Shown here in pieces: positions 56,159 through 64,000 of a DNA stretch of 64,000 nt (position 1 is its first letter; every line of letters begins with the position of its first letter). The translations under genes and the position numbers were made by a program. The stretch covers positions 186,001 to 250,000 of the forward strand of contig NZ_LECT01000029.1 of the NCBI RefSeq assembly GCF_001027925.1. Reading direction: 5' to 3'. The notes beneath the pieces are model-generated. The model was not told the DNA's origin. It searched no databases and saw only the letters and a list, made by a program, of their open reading frames with translations. Source of the stretch: Rhodopirellula islandica. GTDB lineage: Bacteria > Planctomycetota > Planctomycetia > Pirellulales > Pirellulaceae.

Positions 56159-57445
56159 TCACTCGCTCACGCATTCCAAGACATCGCAGCCAACCCATGG
56201 CCGCAATGTCTTGGGCACATTGATCGTCCCGTCGGCACGTTGATGATTTTCCAGAATGGCGATCATCGCGCGTCCGGTCGCAATGGCGGTGCCATTGAGA
56301 GTGTGGACAAAGTCCGTCCCTTTCTGGCCGGTTGTTTTCGATCGAACATTCAAACGACGAGCCTGATAATCGGTGCAGTTGCTGGTACTGGTCACTTCCC
56401 CCCAATCACCTGATTCGCCACGTCCGGGCATCCAAGCTTCCAAGTCATACTTGCGATACGCGGGGCCGCCCAAGTCACCGGTTGCGGTGTCGATCACTCG
56501 GTAGGGCACCTCCAACGCGTCAAAGATTTCGCATTCCAGTTCACGCATCTCTTCGTGCATCGCCGTGCTCTGATCGGGCGATGTGAACGCGAACATTTCG
56601 ACTTTGGTGAATTGGTGAACGCGGTACAGTCCCTTGCTGGCTCGTCCGGCCGCACCGGCTTCGGTTCGAAAGCAATGACTCAAGCCGCAATACCGAAGCG
56701 GCAATTCTTCGCTGGCGAGAACTTGTCCGCTGAGCATCCCGCCCAAGGGGATTTCCGCCGTCGCGACCAAATTCAGTTCCGTGTTTTCGATGCTGTAGAT
56801 CTGCGTTTCCGGGCCACGCGGGTTGAACCCGGTTCCTTGCAGAACACTGGTCAGCGCCAGGTCGGGCGTTGAAACGGGGGTGAAGCCTTTGCCGGCCAAG
56901 TGCGAAATCGCGAATTGTTGCAGGGCCAAATCCAAACGCACGGCCGCATTTCGCAAGAAGTAAAACCCCGAACCAGCAACACGGGCGCCGCCTTCGAAGT
57001 CGAATAAGTCGTGTTTTTCGCCCAGCTGCAAATGGTCCAGCGGTTGAAAATCCAACTTCGGCACCGGCGTTTTGCCACGGCCGATTTCGTTCGCATCGTG
57101 CTCGCCACCCTCGGGCACGTCAGGGTGAGTCATGTTCGGCAGGATGGTTTGCAGCTCGAGGATCTCGGCTTCCAAGCGATCTTGCTGGGCACCGGCGGCA
57201 TCCTTTTGCTCGCGAAGGCTGCGACCTTTGGAAATCAACTCCTGACGCTCGTCATTGTCTTTGGCAGATTTGATCTGCTTGCTGACTTCGTTGGCCTGCC
57301 GATTGAGTTCCTCGGCTTGCTTCAGCGCTTCCATCCGCTCGGCTTCGAGACGGCAGATCGCGTCGACGTCGACGGAAACGCCTCGCTTGGCGGAATTTTC
57401 AGCGACAAGCTGGGCGTTTTGCAGGATGAATTTGCGATCGAGCAT
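56159..57445 (-). CDS. serS: Seryl-tRNA synthetase
   Basis: Charges tRNA-Ser and tRNA-Sec with serine in the cytoplasm. The N-terminal arm is a long coiled coil (residues about 30-105, [20 protein letters not shown]). Class II motif 2 is [21 protein letters not shown], and motif 3 contains [36 protein letters not shown] and [19 protein letters not shown] are further SerRS segments. The 428 residues match the family. The ATG at 57445 is used. The stop is directly followed by the DUF2256 gene. It is transcribed divergently or separately from the lipoprotein gene at 57652, which ends 206 bases upstream. Confidence 0.96.
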   Translation of the reverse strand: MLDRKFILQNAQLVAENSAKRGVSVDVDAICRLEAERMEALKQAEELNRQANEVSKQIKSAKDNDERQELISKGRSLREQKDAAGAQQDRLEAEILELQTILPNMTHPDVPEGGEHDANEIGRGKTPVPKLDFQPLDHLQLGEKHDLFDFEGGARVAGSGFYFLRNAAVRLDLALQQFAISHLAGKGFTPVSTPDLALTSVLQGTGFNPRGPETQIYSIENTELNLVATAEIPLGGMLSGQVLASEELPLRYCGLSHCFRTEAGAAGRASKGLYRVHQFTKVEMFAFTSPDQSTAMHEEMRELECEIFDALEVPYRVIDTATGDLGGPAYRKYDLEAWMPGRGESGDWGEVTSTSNCTDYQARRLNVRSKTTGQKGTDFVHTLNGTAIATGRAMIAILENHQRADGTINVPKTLRPWVGCDVLECVSE

Positions 57446-57651
57446 CGTGGTCAGTGGGGTGCGGGAAAATGGACAACTCTATTTCCCCACAACTTAGCGA
57501 AAGAACCCCGATCGTCGCAGCCCAGGAAATTGTCGAGTTCAGGGGGCTGAGTGCCACGACCGAAATTGTCGTGGATTGCTCTGCCGATCCCATGTTGACC
57601 AGCGAAGCAGGCCGAGACGTGAGATCAGCGAAGCGATCCACGTCCATCAGC

Positions 57652-59061
57652 TCATCGATTCGTGGCGGTCACGACGTAGATCTGCTGGGTCGGGGCGACG
57701 ACCAACACGTACGTGTTCTTCGCGTTGTGGATTCGCAGTGCCACTTGGCTGGGCGAGGCAATCGGTTGGCCGTCGTAGCGAACCGGTGCAAATTCGACCG
57801 TGTGATCCCCCGCCGGCAATTCGGCTCGCAGAACCTGAATCTCTCGCGGCAGCAAACCCCAGCACCGGGTGTCGGCGGTTTCTGTCGCCGTCCAAGCGGT
57901 CGAGGTCGCGAACTGGAACATGGTTCCGGCCGGTCCGGTCAAACCAAGGTTTTTGCGAGCGGAGGCGACCGCCAGTTCCTTGCCTCCCTGCCGAATGATG
58001 CCGCGAGCGATGGTCCACGGCATTTCCGCATCGACCTGTTGCTGCACCATCCCGGCCACATCCGTCAACGGTTGAGTTGCACCGTGCAGTTCATACAGAG
58101 GCAACGTGTCCGGCCCCGTCGGGATGTAGCTGGCCACTGTCACCGAAGCAACATCGCTGGGCGGAATCACAACACGGGGGACTTTGACCGAGGTGATCTT
58201 GGGCAATGTGGCGACGTCGTCTTCCTTGTTGTCTTGGTTCAGCATCAATGCGTTGGCGACGGTCATCGCCGCGGTCGTTGCCGGGGCGTCAACCGCCTCC
58301 AACACCGGGCCGCGCCCGACCAACGCAAACACATACAACGCACCGTGTCCTGGTTGGCTGTGCATGCCTTCGGTCGCGCGTTTCAAGTCATCGGCAGCCG
58401 GCAGAAAACTTGGACGAATCGCACTGACCAATCGGTAGTTGCGACGAGCGTCATCAAGATCATGCAGGTTCTCTTCCCGCAACACACCTCGCAGATACGG
58501 CGCCAACGCCAACTCTTGGTGCGGATTCGCGGTCAGCGTGTCCGCGACGGCCTCACCGAACACACTGCTGCGTCGTTCGTCATGTTCCTGTTGCAATTTC
58601 GTTTGCAACATCGCGGCTTGATTGATGTAACTTTCCGCGTCATCGCCATCGCGAACCAGAGAACACATCGCCAACATCGTGCGGATCATGACCTGCTCGT
58701 AGCCCGCCGGACGGAACTTCCGAGCGGTGTCGTCGGTCACCATCGCCGCCGCTTCGTGCAGCGGAGCGACCTTCAATGACGAGTCAAACTCATCCCGTAG
58801 TTCACGCAGCGTTTTCTCGGCGGACGTTGCATCGCCGACCGCCAGATCGACCATCGCCAAATCCAACTTGGCCGGCGTGGCAAATCGCCCGCGTCCCTGG
58901 GCGACCTTTGACAACGCTTCCCGAGCGGTGTCTGGATCGCCAGCGGCGAACGCATTGCGAGCCGTGTCGATGTGCGCGAGTTTTGTAGCGCAACCCGCCA
59001 GCGTTGTCGGCAACAACGCAGCGAACAACAGGAACGCTCGAAAGTCGTTCGCTGAGATCAT
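57652..59061 (-). CDS. COG3014-like lipoprotein
   Basis: The ATG at 59061 overlaps the LpoB-like stop as ATGA. A lipoprotein signal ends LPTTLAGC, so the protein is lipid-anchored, probably facing the periplasm. The rest has helical TPR-like repeats (AFAAGDPDTAREALSKVAQG, SLVRDGDDAESYINQAAMLQ) and a beta-rich C-terminal part (NKEDDVATLPKITSVKVPRVV). COG3014-type lipoproteins are found beside LpoB-type proteins, and this pair fits. A role in envelope assembly with LpoB is inference. The 469 residues have no enzyme motif. Confidence 0.75.
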   Translation of the reverse strand: MISANDFRAFLLFAALLPTTLAGCATKLAHIDTARNAFAAGDPDTAREALSKVAQGRGRFATPAKLDLAMVDLAVGDATSAEKTLRELRDEFDSSLKVAPLHEAAAMVTDDTARKFRPAGYEQVMIRTMLAMCSLVRDGDDAESYINQAAMLQTKLQQEHDERRSSVFGEAVADTLTANPHQELALAPYLRGVLREENLHDLDDARRNYRLVSAIRPSFLPAADDLKRATEGMHSQPGHGALYVFALVGRGPVLEAVDAPATTAAMTVANALMLNQDNKEDDVATLPKITSVKVPRVVIPPSDVASVTVASYIPTGPDTLPLYELHGATQPLTDVAGMVQQQVDAEMPWTIARGIIRQGGKELAVASARKNLGLTGPAGTMFQFATSTAWTATETADTRCWGLLPREIQVLRAELPAGDHTVEFAPVRYDGQPIASPSQVALRIHNAKNTYVLVVAPTQQIYVVTATNR

Positions 59062-59960
59062 CCGTCGGCTTGATCGAATAAGCCAAAGTTCCACCACTTG
59101 CCCGCTCGCGTGTTGTGATAGCCCTTGCGGATCTTGGACGACTCTTTGATGTAGTCCCCCGATTGCAAATTGACCATTTCCAACGTCAGCAAGTAATCCC
59201 GTTGAGTCGACTTGTTGCGATCGGTCGTTCCCGACGTGATGGTCGCGTACAGCAGGTAGTCGACCGGAGCTCCCTGCCGTCCCAAAGCTGCGGCGAACGC
59301 GCTTCGGTTCTGTGGCAGGAACAACGAATCGGGACGCAGACGAGTCTCCACCAACGCCGCATCGACCATTCGGCGGCTGATGCTTCGGAACGAGCTTCCG
59401 GAGTTGATTTGCGAATCGATGCGTTCGTAGAGCTGGTCCTTGAAGTCGACCAATTCCTCGGCGCTTTTATTTTCGATTCCAATGAAACAAACTTTGGCCG
59501 GCCCCTGCACCAATGGACCGGCGTTTGGAACCGCGACCTGAGATCCGATGATGGTCTCACCCGTGGCGGGATCCACCATCGTTTCCATGGCCCCAGACGA
59601 GTGGCTGGCCATCTGGGCCGGGGTTCCATTGGCGGCAAATTGTCCCGGGAAGACGACCGCTTCGTTGGGTGGTGGGCAACGTCCCAAGATCTTCGCAACG
59701 GCTTCATCGACCAGCGGATTCCAGGTCGCGGCCCCTGCTTCGTGGCTGCCAACCATGTCTTTCTCGTCGCTGGCGAGCAAATGTCCGTACCGCCGCGAGG
59801 CACATCCCGTGGTTCCCGCCCCCACAATGGCCACTCCCGCGGTCATCCGCAGCATGGCTGCCGCTAAAATTTTCCGCCGCGAAAGAAGTTCACCTGCAGA
59901 AGTTCGCAAATTGGGATCCAAAGAGTTTTCTGCCGATTCGTCTTGAAAAATGCGATTCAT
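59058..59960 (-). CDS. LpoB-like protein with Tat-type lipoprotein signal
   Basis: An N-terminal cytoplasmic stretch is followed by SRRKILAAAMLRMTAGVAIV and a lipobox TTGC, so it looks like a twin-arginine-dependent lipoprotein. From about residue 150 it matches the LpoB family: KVCFIGIENKSAEELVDFKD, DSQINSGSSFRSISRRMVDAA and DYLLTLEMVNLQSGDYIKES. LpoB activates a penicillin-binding protein in gamma-proteobacteria; planctomycetes have unusual or reduced peptidoglycan machinery, so the partner here may differ. The ATG at 59960 is the start. Upstream, 59961-60231 is non-coding and divergent from the acidic protein gene. Confidence 0.8.
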   Translation of the reverse strand: MNRIFQDESAENSLDPNLRTSAGELLSRRKILAAAMLRMTAGVAIVGAGTTGCASRRYGHLLASDEKDMVGSHEAGAATWNPLVDEAVAKILGRCPPPNEAVVFPGQFAANGTPAQMASHSSGAMETMVDPATGETIIGSQVAVPNAGPLVQGPAKVCFIGIENKSAEELVDFKDQLYERIDSQINSGSSFRSISRRMVDAALVETRLRPDSLFLPQNRSAFAAALGRQGAPVDYLLYATITSGTTDRNKSTQRDYLLTLEMVNLQSGDYIKESSKIRKGYHNTRAGKWWNFGLFDQADG

Positions 59961-60231
59961 CGCGGTTGTTCACCCGGTATTGAGTGGGCCGAATCAACGT
60001 CATTGACCGGAAAACCTGATTCAGAAAGTGTTCTGTCAGCGAATTTCCGAAAACAATTCCGGCTTGTCGGCTTGTGAATGCTGTGCCAGTTAGCAAAATG
60101 ATCGACCCCACGTCGACCCGATCCTCGATGGAATCCTTGAAACCCCCACGGTTCACCAAACCGTTGCGGACTGCGAGAATCCCCCAGTTTCTCAAACTTC
60201 CATCCCCCACACCCGCATTCACAATCTGTTC

Positions 60232-60714
60232 ATGCCTGCCACCCTGACCGCCCCCGTTGCTGATCCTGTTGCTCCCGTGAATTTGGGACTCGACGCAACC
60301 GATCCGCTTCTCCTGCCCGGCACCCTTTTGCCTGGCACCTCGGTGAATCCAGGTTTGGCACCCGCTTCGGGGAAGAACCCGACGATCGCGATTCCAAGCG
60401 TCAGCCCCACCATGGCGGAAGAAGAAGACGATTCCGATGACCAGGATGATAGCGCGGACGCTGATGACGCCCCCGGCGTCGGCGATGACCTCGACGACAT
60501 CGATGACGACGTTGATGAATTTGACGACATCGATGAAGACGATTTCGACGATGATTTTGATGACGACTTCGAAGAAGAGCTTGAGGACGACTACGAAATC
60601 GAAATCGACGACGAGATCAGTGCCGAGTTCGGCCTGAACACCGCTGGAGATGACAGCGAAGAGGGACTGGACGACGACTTGGACGACTTCGAAGACTTTG
60701 AGTCAGTCGATTGA
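60232..60714 (+). CDS. Highly acidic low-complexity protein
   Basis: A 160-residue protein: residues 1-60 are rich in Pro, Ala, Thr and Leu, and the rest is mostly Asp and Glu with scattered Phe and Ile (DDLDDIDDDVDEFDDIDEDD). No domain, signal or membrane segment is clear. Acidic proteins of this kind can bind Ca or basic proteins, but no function is assigned. The reading frame overlaps the glycosyltransferase start as TTGA, so the two are translationally linked, which favours it being a true gene. Low-complexity composition makes other evidence weak. Confidence 0.6.
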   Translation: MPATLTAPVADPVAPVNLGLDATDPLLLPGTLLPGTSVNPGLAPASGKNPTIAIPSVSPTMAEEEDDSDDQDDSADADDAPGVGDDLDDIDDDVDEFDDIDEDDFDDDFDDDFEEELEDDYEIEIDDEISAEFGLNTAGDDSEEGLDDDLDDFEDFESVD

Positions 60715-62021
60715 AAATCGTCTTCTTAACCGCCGGTGCCGCAGGGATGTACTGTGGCAGTTGCATGCATGACAACGCGATCGCCAAAGCGATGCGTGCT
60801 GGCGGAGACGACGTTCTTCTTCAACCGGTCTACACGCCGATCCGGACCGACGAAGCCACCATCGCGTCCCAACAAGTTTTCTTTGGTGGCATCCATGTCT
60901 ATCTGTTGCAGCAAATGCCTTGGCTGCGGTGGTTGCCGCGTTGGACTCGGTCATGGATGGATCACCCCGGCCTGATCCGCATGCTGACTCGCAGAGCAGT
61001 CAAAACGGACCCCGCTAAACTGGGCGCCCTGACGCTGTCGATGCTGCGAGGCGAACATGGAAGGCAGTTCGAAGAAGTCAGTCGGTTGGTGGATTGGTTG
61101 GTCAAAGACATCCAGCCCGACGCGATCATCTTCAGCAACCTGTTGATCGGAGGTGCGATCCCAACAATCCGCCGGCGGTTGCCTGACACGCGTTTGGTCG
61201 TGACTCTGCAAGGCGACGACATCTTCCTGGATCACTTGCCCCATGACGCGCGAGCCCAAGCCATCGTGTTGTGCTCGGAACTGGCCGAACAGGTCGACGT
61301 GTTTGTTTCGCACAGCGAGTTCTATCGCGACAAAATGGGAGCGTTGCTGGGCATCCCGCCCGAGCGTTTTGACGTGCACCCGCTGTCGATTGACCTGGCA
61401 CCGTTTGACCGCCCTGAATCAAGTGACCGCCTCGCCGAGGCACCCAGCAAACTGGAAGACGAATTCCGCATCGGATACCTGGCACGCCTAGCACCGGAAA
61501 AAGGTCTGCACCACCTGGTCGATGCCTTCCTTCGAATCGGCGCGATGCCCGAGCACGCCAACGTCACGTTGCACGCGGCCGGATGGCTGGGGGAACACAA
61601 CCGTGCCTACCTCGAGGAATTGCAATCTCGCGTCGCCGCGGCTGGCCTGTCAGATCGATTTGTGGTGCACGACAGCCCCGATCAACCAACGAAAATCAAT
61701 CTGCTGCGGCAAATGGATGTGCTCAGCGTCCCGGCACCTTACGAAGATCCCAAGGGATTGTTTTTGTTGGAAGCGATGGCCTGCGGTGTTCCCGTCGTCC
61801 AGCCCGATCATGGTGCGTTCACGGAAGTGGTTCGTTCGACGGGCGGCGGTTTGTTGTTCCATCCCGAAGACACGGACGCGTTGGTCAGCGATTTGATCGG
61901 ACTGAAGAACGATCCCGACCGACGAACGGGGTTGGGCGAAACCGGACGCCAATCCGTCCACCAGCGTCATCACATCGAAGCCGCCGCGGATCGGATGCGG
62001 CGCACCTGCCAGCGAGGTTAG
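60711..62021 (+). CDS. Glycosyltransferase family 4 type
   Basis: A retaining GT-B glycosyltransferase: MKIVFLTAGAAGMYCGSCMHD at the N-terminus, TLQGDDIFLDH, then GYLARLAPEKGLHHLVDAF and the donor-site EDPKGLFLLEAMACGVPVVQPDHGAFTE with the E-x7-E motif. It probably transfers a sugar from a nucleotide sugar to a cell-surface glycan or lipid. The start is a TTG at 60711 within the acidic protein stop (TTGA); no ATG sits near the conserved beginning, supporting it. The 436 residues have normal length for the family. A perfect hairpin lies 35 bases after the stop. Confidence 0.88.
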   Translation: MKIVFLTAGAAGMYCGSCMHDNAIAKAMRAGGDDVLLQPVYTPIRTDEATIASQQVFFGGIHVYLLQQMPWLRWLPRWTRSWMDHPGLIRMLTRRAVKTDPAKLGALTLSMLRGEHGRQFEEVSRLVDWLVKDIQPDAIIFSNLLIGGAIPTIRRRLPDTRLVVTLQGDDIFLDHLPHDARAQAIVLCSELAEQVDVFVSHSEFYRDKMGALLGIPPERFDVHPLSIDLAPFDRPESSDRLAEAPSKLEDEFRIGYLARLAPEKGLHHLVDAFLRIGAMPEHANVTLHAAGWLGEHNRAYLEELQSRVAAAGLSDRFVVHDSPDQPTKINLLRQMDVLSVPAPYEDPKGLFLLEAMACGVPVVQPDHGAFTEVVRSTGGGLLFHPEDTDALVSDLIGLKNDPDRRTGLGETGRQSVHQRHHIEAAADRMRRTCQRG

Positions 62022-62332
62022 TCCGGACTCGCTGAAGCTGCTGCAGCAGAACCTGGCTCACGGTGGTCCCCACCGTGAGCACCACCTCAGCCGATCGATC
62101 GAATTTCGGTGAGGGCGAATGCGCGAGAAAGTCCATGCCGAAAGCAGTGCTCGTCTCGGTGGGGGACCACCGGGCGACCGGTTTGGGAGTGGTGATCTCG
62201 GCGAGGGCCGCGCCGATTTACAGCTTGCGAGTACCGAACTGCAAGATGGTACTCGGCTTCGCTTTCCCATCTCGGGTTGATCTACAATGGCGGCGTTGCC
62301 ACCCCACCTCGTCCCACCCCGATGGCGCCTCC
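62022..62332. other. Intergenic region after the glycosyltransferase gene
   Basis: This 311-base stretch holds two hairpins: the strong one at 62056-62080 and a weaker 8-bp one (cgagtacc at 62228-62235 with ggtactcg at 62248-62255). No gene was recognised. The long frame upstream of the SMP-30-type start has no signal or family resemblance and was not used. Confidence 0.45.
62056..62080 (+). terminator. Perfect hairpin, possible terminator
   Basis: An 11-bp perfect stem (gctcacggtgg with ccaccgtgagc) closes a 3-base loop, 35 bases after the glycosyltransferase stop. There is no T-tract, so it may be a factor-dependent terminator, an RNA-stabilising structure, or a repeat copy. Confidence 0.5.
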
Positions 62333-63259
62333 ATGAATTCGCGTTTTGCTTTGTTGTTTGCCTCGATCGTTAGCCTCTATTCCTCGGCGGCTGGCCAAAC
62401 GATCCAGCCCACCGGTCCGATCCAACAAGTCCACACCGGTTTCCAGTTCACCGAAGGTCCCGCCGCGTCGGACGACGGGACGCTGTATTTCACGGACATC
62501 CCCAACACCGCCATTCATCGTCTTTCCAAGACCGGCGAACTGTCACTGCTAACCGATCAATCCAATCACGCCAACGGTTTGTGGCCGCTGTCGAGCACCC
62601 AGTTGTTGGCCTGCGAAATGGACGGTGCCGTGGTGATGCACGATCTGTCTGGCGACTCTCCCCACCGCATCGTGCTGGCGGATTCCTTTGCTGGCAAACG
62701 CTTCAACGCCTGCAACGACTTGGTCGTCGACCACCACGGCGGACTTTATTTCACCGACCCGCAGTACCGGGCTCCGGAACCTTGGCCGCAAACCGAACGC
62801 TGTGTTTACTACGTCGCGAATTTTGAGACCGATCCGCAGGTCACTCGTTTGACCGGCGACATCAACGCCCCCAACGGGATTGGATTGTCGCCCGACGGCA
62901 AAACGCTTTACGTGATCCCATCGATGCAAGCCGAGATGCTGGCCTACGACGTTCTGGGACCTGGCAAAATTGGTTCCTCGCGAGTTCTCTGCACCGTGAA
63001 GCAGGTCGAGGGCGAAACCGCTCGCGGTGGTGACGGGATGGCCATCGACGTGGAGGGAAACCTTTACCTCACGACTCATTTGGGAATCCAGATTTTCTCG
63101 CCCAAGGGTGAAGCACGTGGGATCGTTGCGTTTCCTGAGATCCCTGCGAACGTGACGTTTGGCGGTCCGGAATTCAAAACCATGTACGTCACCGCGAGAA
63201 AATCGCTGTACTCGGTCGAAATGCCGATCGAGGGATTCCGCGAGTTTCCCGCAAATTGA
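62333..63259 (+). CDS. SMP-30/gluconolactonase-like secreted protein
   Basis: The ATG at 62333 begins a signal peptide (LLFASIVSLYSSAAGQ). The 308-residue product has the six-bladed beta-propeller motifs of the SMP-30/gluconolactonase family: FTEGPAASDDGTLYFTDIPN, NDLVVDHHGGLYFTDPQY, NAPNGIGLSPDGKTLYV and GDGMAIDVEGNLYLTTHLGI. Family enzymes are Ca-dependent lactonases of sugar acids. The acidic and Asn residues that usually bind Ca (E in TEGPA, N in APNGI, D in GGDGM) are kept. It stands alone before the phosphoesterase gene, with 96 bases between. Confidence 0.88.
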   Translation: MNSRFALLFASIVSLYSSAAGQTIQPTGPIQQVHTGFQFTEGPAASDDGTLYFTDIPNTAIHRLSKTGELSLLTDQSNHANGLWPLSSTQLLACEMDGAVVMHDLSGDSPHRIVLADSFAGKRFNACNDLVVDHHGGLYFTDPQYRAPEPWPQTERCVYYVANFETDPQVTRLTGDINAPNGIGLSPDGKTLYVIPSMQAEMLAYDVLGPGKIGSSRVLCTVKQVEGETARGGDGMAIDVEGNLYLTTHLGIQIFSPKGEARGIVAFPEIPANVTFGGPEFKTMYVTARKSLYSVEMPIEGFREFPAN

Positions 63260-63355
63260 TTTTGCAGGATCTGCGATGTTTCGCTACAGTTTCACGCGAG
63301 CGTAGGACCAGGATTGGCCTGCGCGGCCGAAAATTGCCGTTTCAAGGAGGAAACG

Positions 63356-64000
63356 ATGTCCGGAGAATCATTTCGATTCGTTCATGCCAGCGACTTTCAC
63401 CTGGAAACCCCGCTGGGTGACCTCGACCATCTGCCGCCGCAATTGCGGGCAGCGATGGCGACTGCTCCTCGAGACGCCGCCGCGGCAGTCTTCGAAGCCG
63501 CACTGGCCGAAAACATTGATTTTTTAGTCCTGTCTGGCGACTTGCTGCATCCCGTCGCGGCTGGTCCGCACGGCATGTCGTTGTTGCTGGATGGATTTGA
63601 AAAGCTGCATGCCGCCAACACAGCGGTCTACTGGGCCGCCGGAATCGCGGACGATCCCAAGCAATGGCCCGAAGCGGTTCCGTTGCCGCCCAATGTGACC
63701 CTGTTCCCACGGGATCGCGCCGTCGCGATCCCGCATCAGCGCGCCGGGCGAACGGTTTGTTCGATCATCGGACGCAGCAGCGAAGGCCGATCCACCTTGC
63801 ATGTCGCGGGATTCCAAACCGAAACCACCGACGAATTCACGGTCGGAATCGGGCATGGGATCGCTGACGCAAGTGCCCTGTCCGGGGCCCGCATGGACTA
63901 CTGGGCTCTCGGTGGACCACACAACCACACCGAAATCGAAGGCGGTGCTCCCGCCGGAGCTGTCGCCCCTGGATCACCTCAAGGTCGCAACAGCGACGAA
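63356..64000 (+). CDS. SbcD/YhaO-like metallophosphoesterase lacking the GNHD motif (3' end outside window)
   Basis: The ATG at 63356 follows a strong ribosome site (aaggagg). The first 215 residues are visible. FVHASDFHLETPLGDLDH is the Asp/His metal motif and LSGDLLHP the second, but the third, normally GNHD, reads VYWAAGIADDP, and the last, normally GHiH, reads DYWALGGPHNHTE. The DYWALG segment is typical of the YhaO branch of SbcD-like DNA-repair phosphoesterases. Loss of the GNHD Asn and His should weaken or abolish nuclease action. The downstream partner, usually a YhaN/SbcC-like ATPase, lies beyond the window. Confidence 0.8.
   Translation, partial: MSGESFRFVHASDFHLETPLGDLDHLPPQLRAAMATAPRDAAAAVFEAALAENIDFLVLSGDLLHPVAAGPHGMSLLLDGFEKLHAANTAVYWAAGIADDPKQWPEAVPLPPNVTLFPRDRAVAIPHQRAGRTVCSIIGRSSEGRSTLHVAGFQTETTDEFTVGIGHGIADASALSGARMDYWALGGPHNHTEIEGGAPAGAVAPGSPQGRNSDE

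Overview
The window looks like a piece of a planctomycete chromosome, most like Rhodopirellula or a close Pirellulaceae relative. The reasons are four secreted sulfatases, a DUF1552 plus DUF1592-type cytochrome cassette, an SHD1-domain protein, many Sec, Tat and lipoprotein signals, moderately high GC content, and many genes with weak or no Shine-Dalgarno site and GTG or TTG starts. I saw no rRNA, tRNA, phage or CRISPR locus.

Layout. 1-4.1 kb (minus strand): inositol monophosphatase (cut by the window edge), Ser/Thr kinase, EamA transporter, nucleoside hydrolase. 4.4-11.2 kb: trpD, two divergent sulfatases, and a large secreted DUF4139-like protein with a 12-bp coding tandem repeat. 11.2-17.5 kb: palindromic repeats, a small zinc-ribbon-like protein, pgi, DUF1552 and DUF1592-type proteins. 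17.8-19.7 kb: an SHD1 / trypsin-like / zinc-finger protein that has lost catalytic residues. 19.7-25.6 kb: HAD phosphatase and a halogenase-like flavoprotein, divergent from a 1203-residue fusion of fatty-acyl-AMP ligase, acyl carrier and alpha-oxoamine synthase. 25.7-26.9 kb: a truncated KptA, a methyltransferase-like protein and a MITE-like element.

26.9-40.1 kb is a nine-gene minus-strand nitrate assimilation operon: lipoprotein NrtA, NrtB, two ATPases, a GAF-like protein, a fused DmsB-DmsC-type electron-transfer and membrane subunit, NasA, NirA and an Fe-S/FAD reductase. Several genes overlap. A near-consensus sigma-54 promoter lies upstream of nrtA, and an outer-membrane porin is divergent from the operon.

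42.9-45.9 kb is a compact plcP-btaA-btaB operon that could turn phospholipid into diacylglycerol and then betaine lipid. 45.9-52.5 kb: a Met-rich MetA-like protein, two divergent sulfatases and a secreted FAD oxidoreductase. 52.5-57.4 kb (minus): serS, a tiny DUF2256 gene, an unknown small protein, a TatD-like hydrolase and recG. 57.6-64 kb: a COG3014/LpoB-like lipoprotein pair, an acidic protein coupled to a glycosyltransferase, an SMP-30-type protein, and the start of an SbcD/YhaO-like phosphoesterase that lacks the usual GNHD motif.

The most notable systems are the acyl-AMP ligase/ACP/AOS megasynthase, the apparently quinol-linked assimilatory nitrate reductase with its unusual reductase partner, and the plcP-btaAB lipid-remodelling operon. 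All functions are inferred from motifs read by eye; no database search was run.
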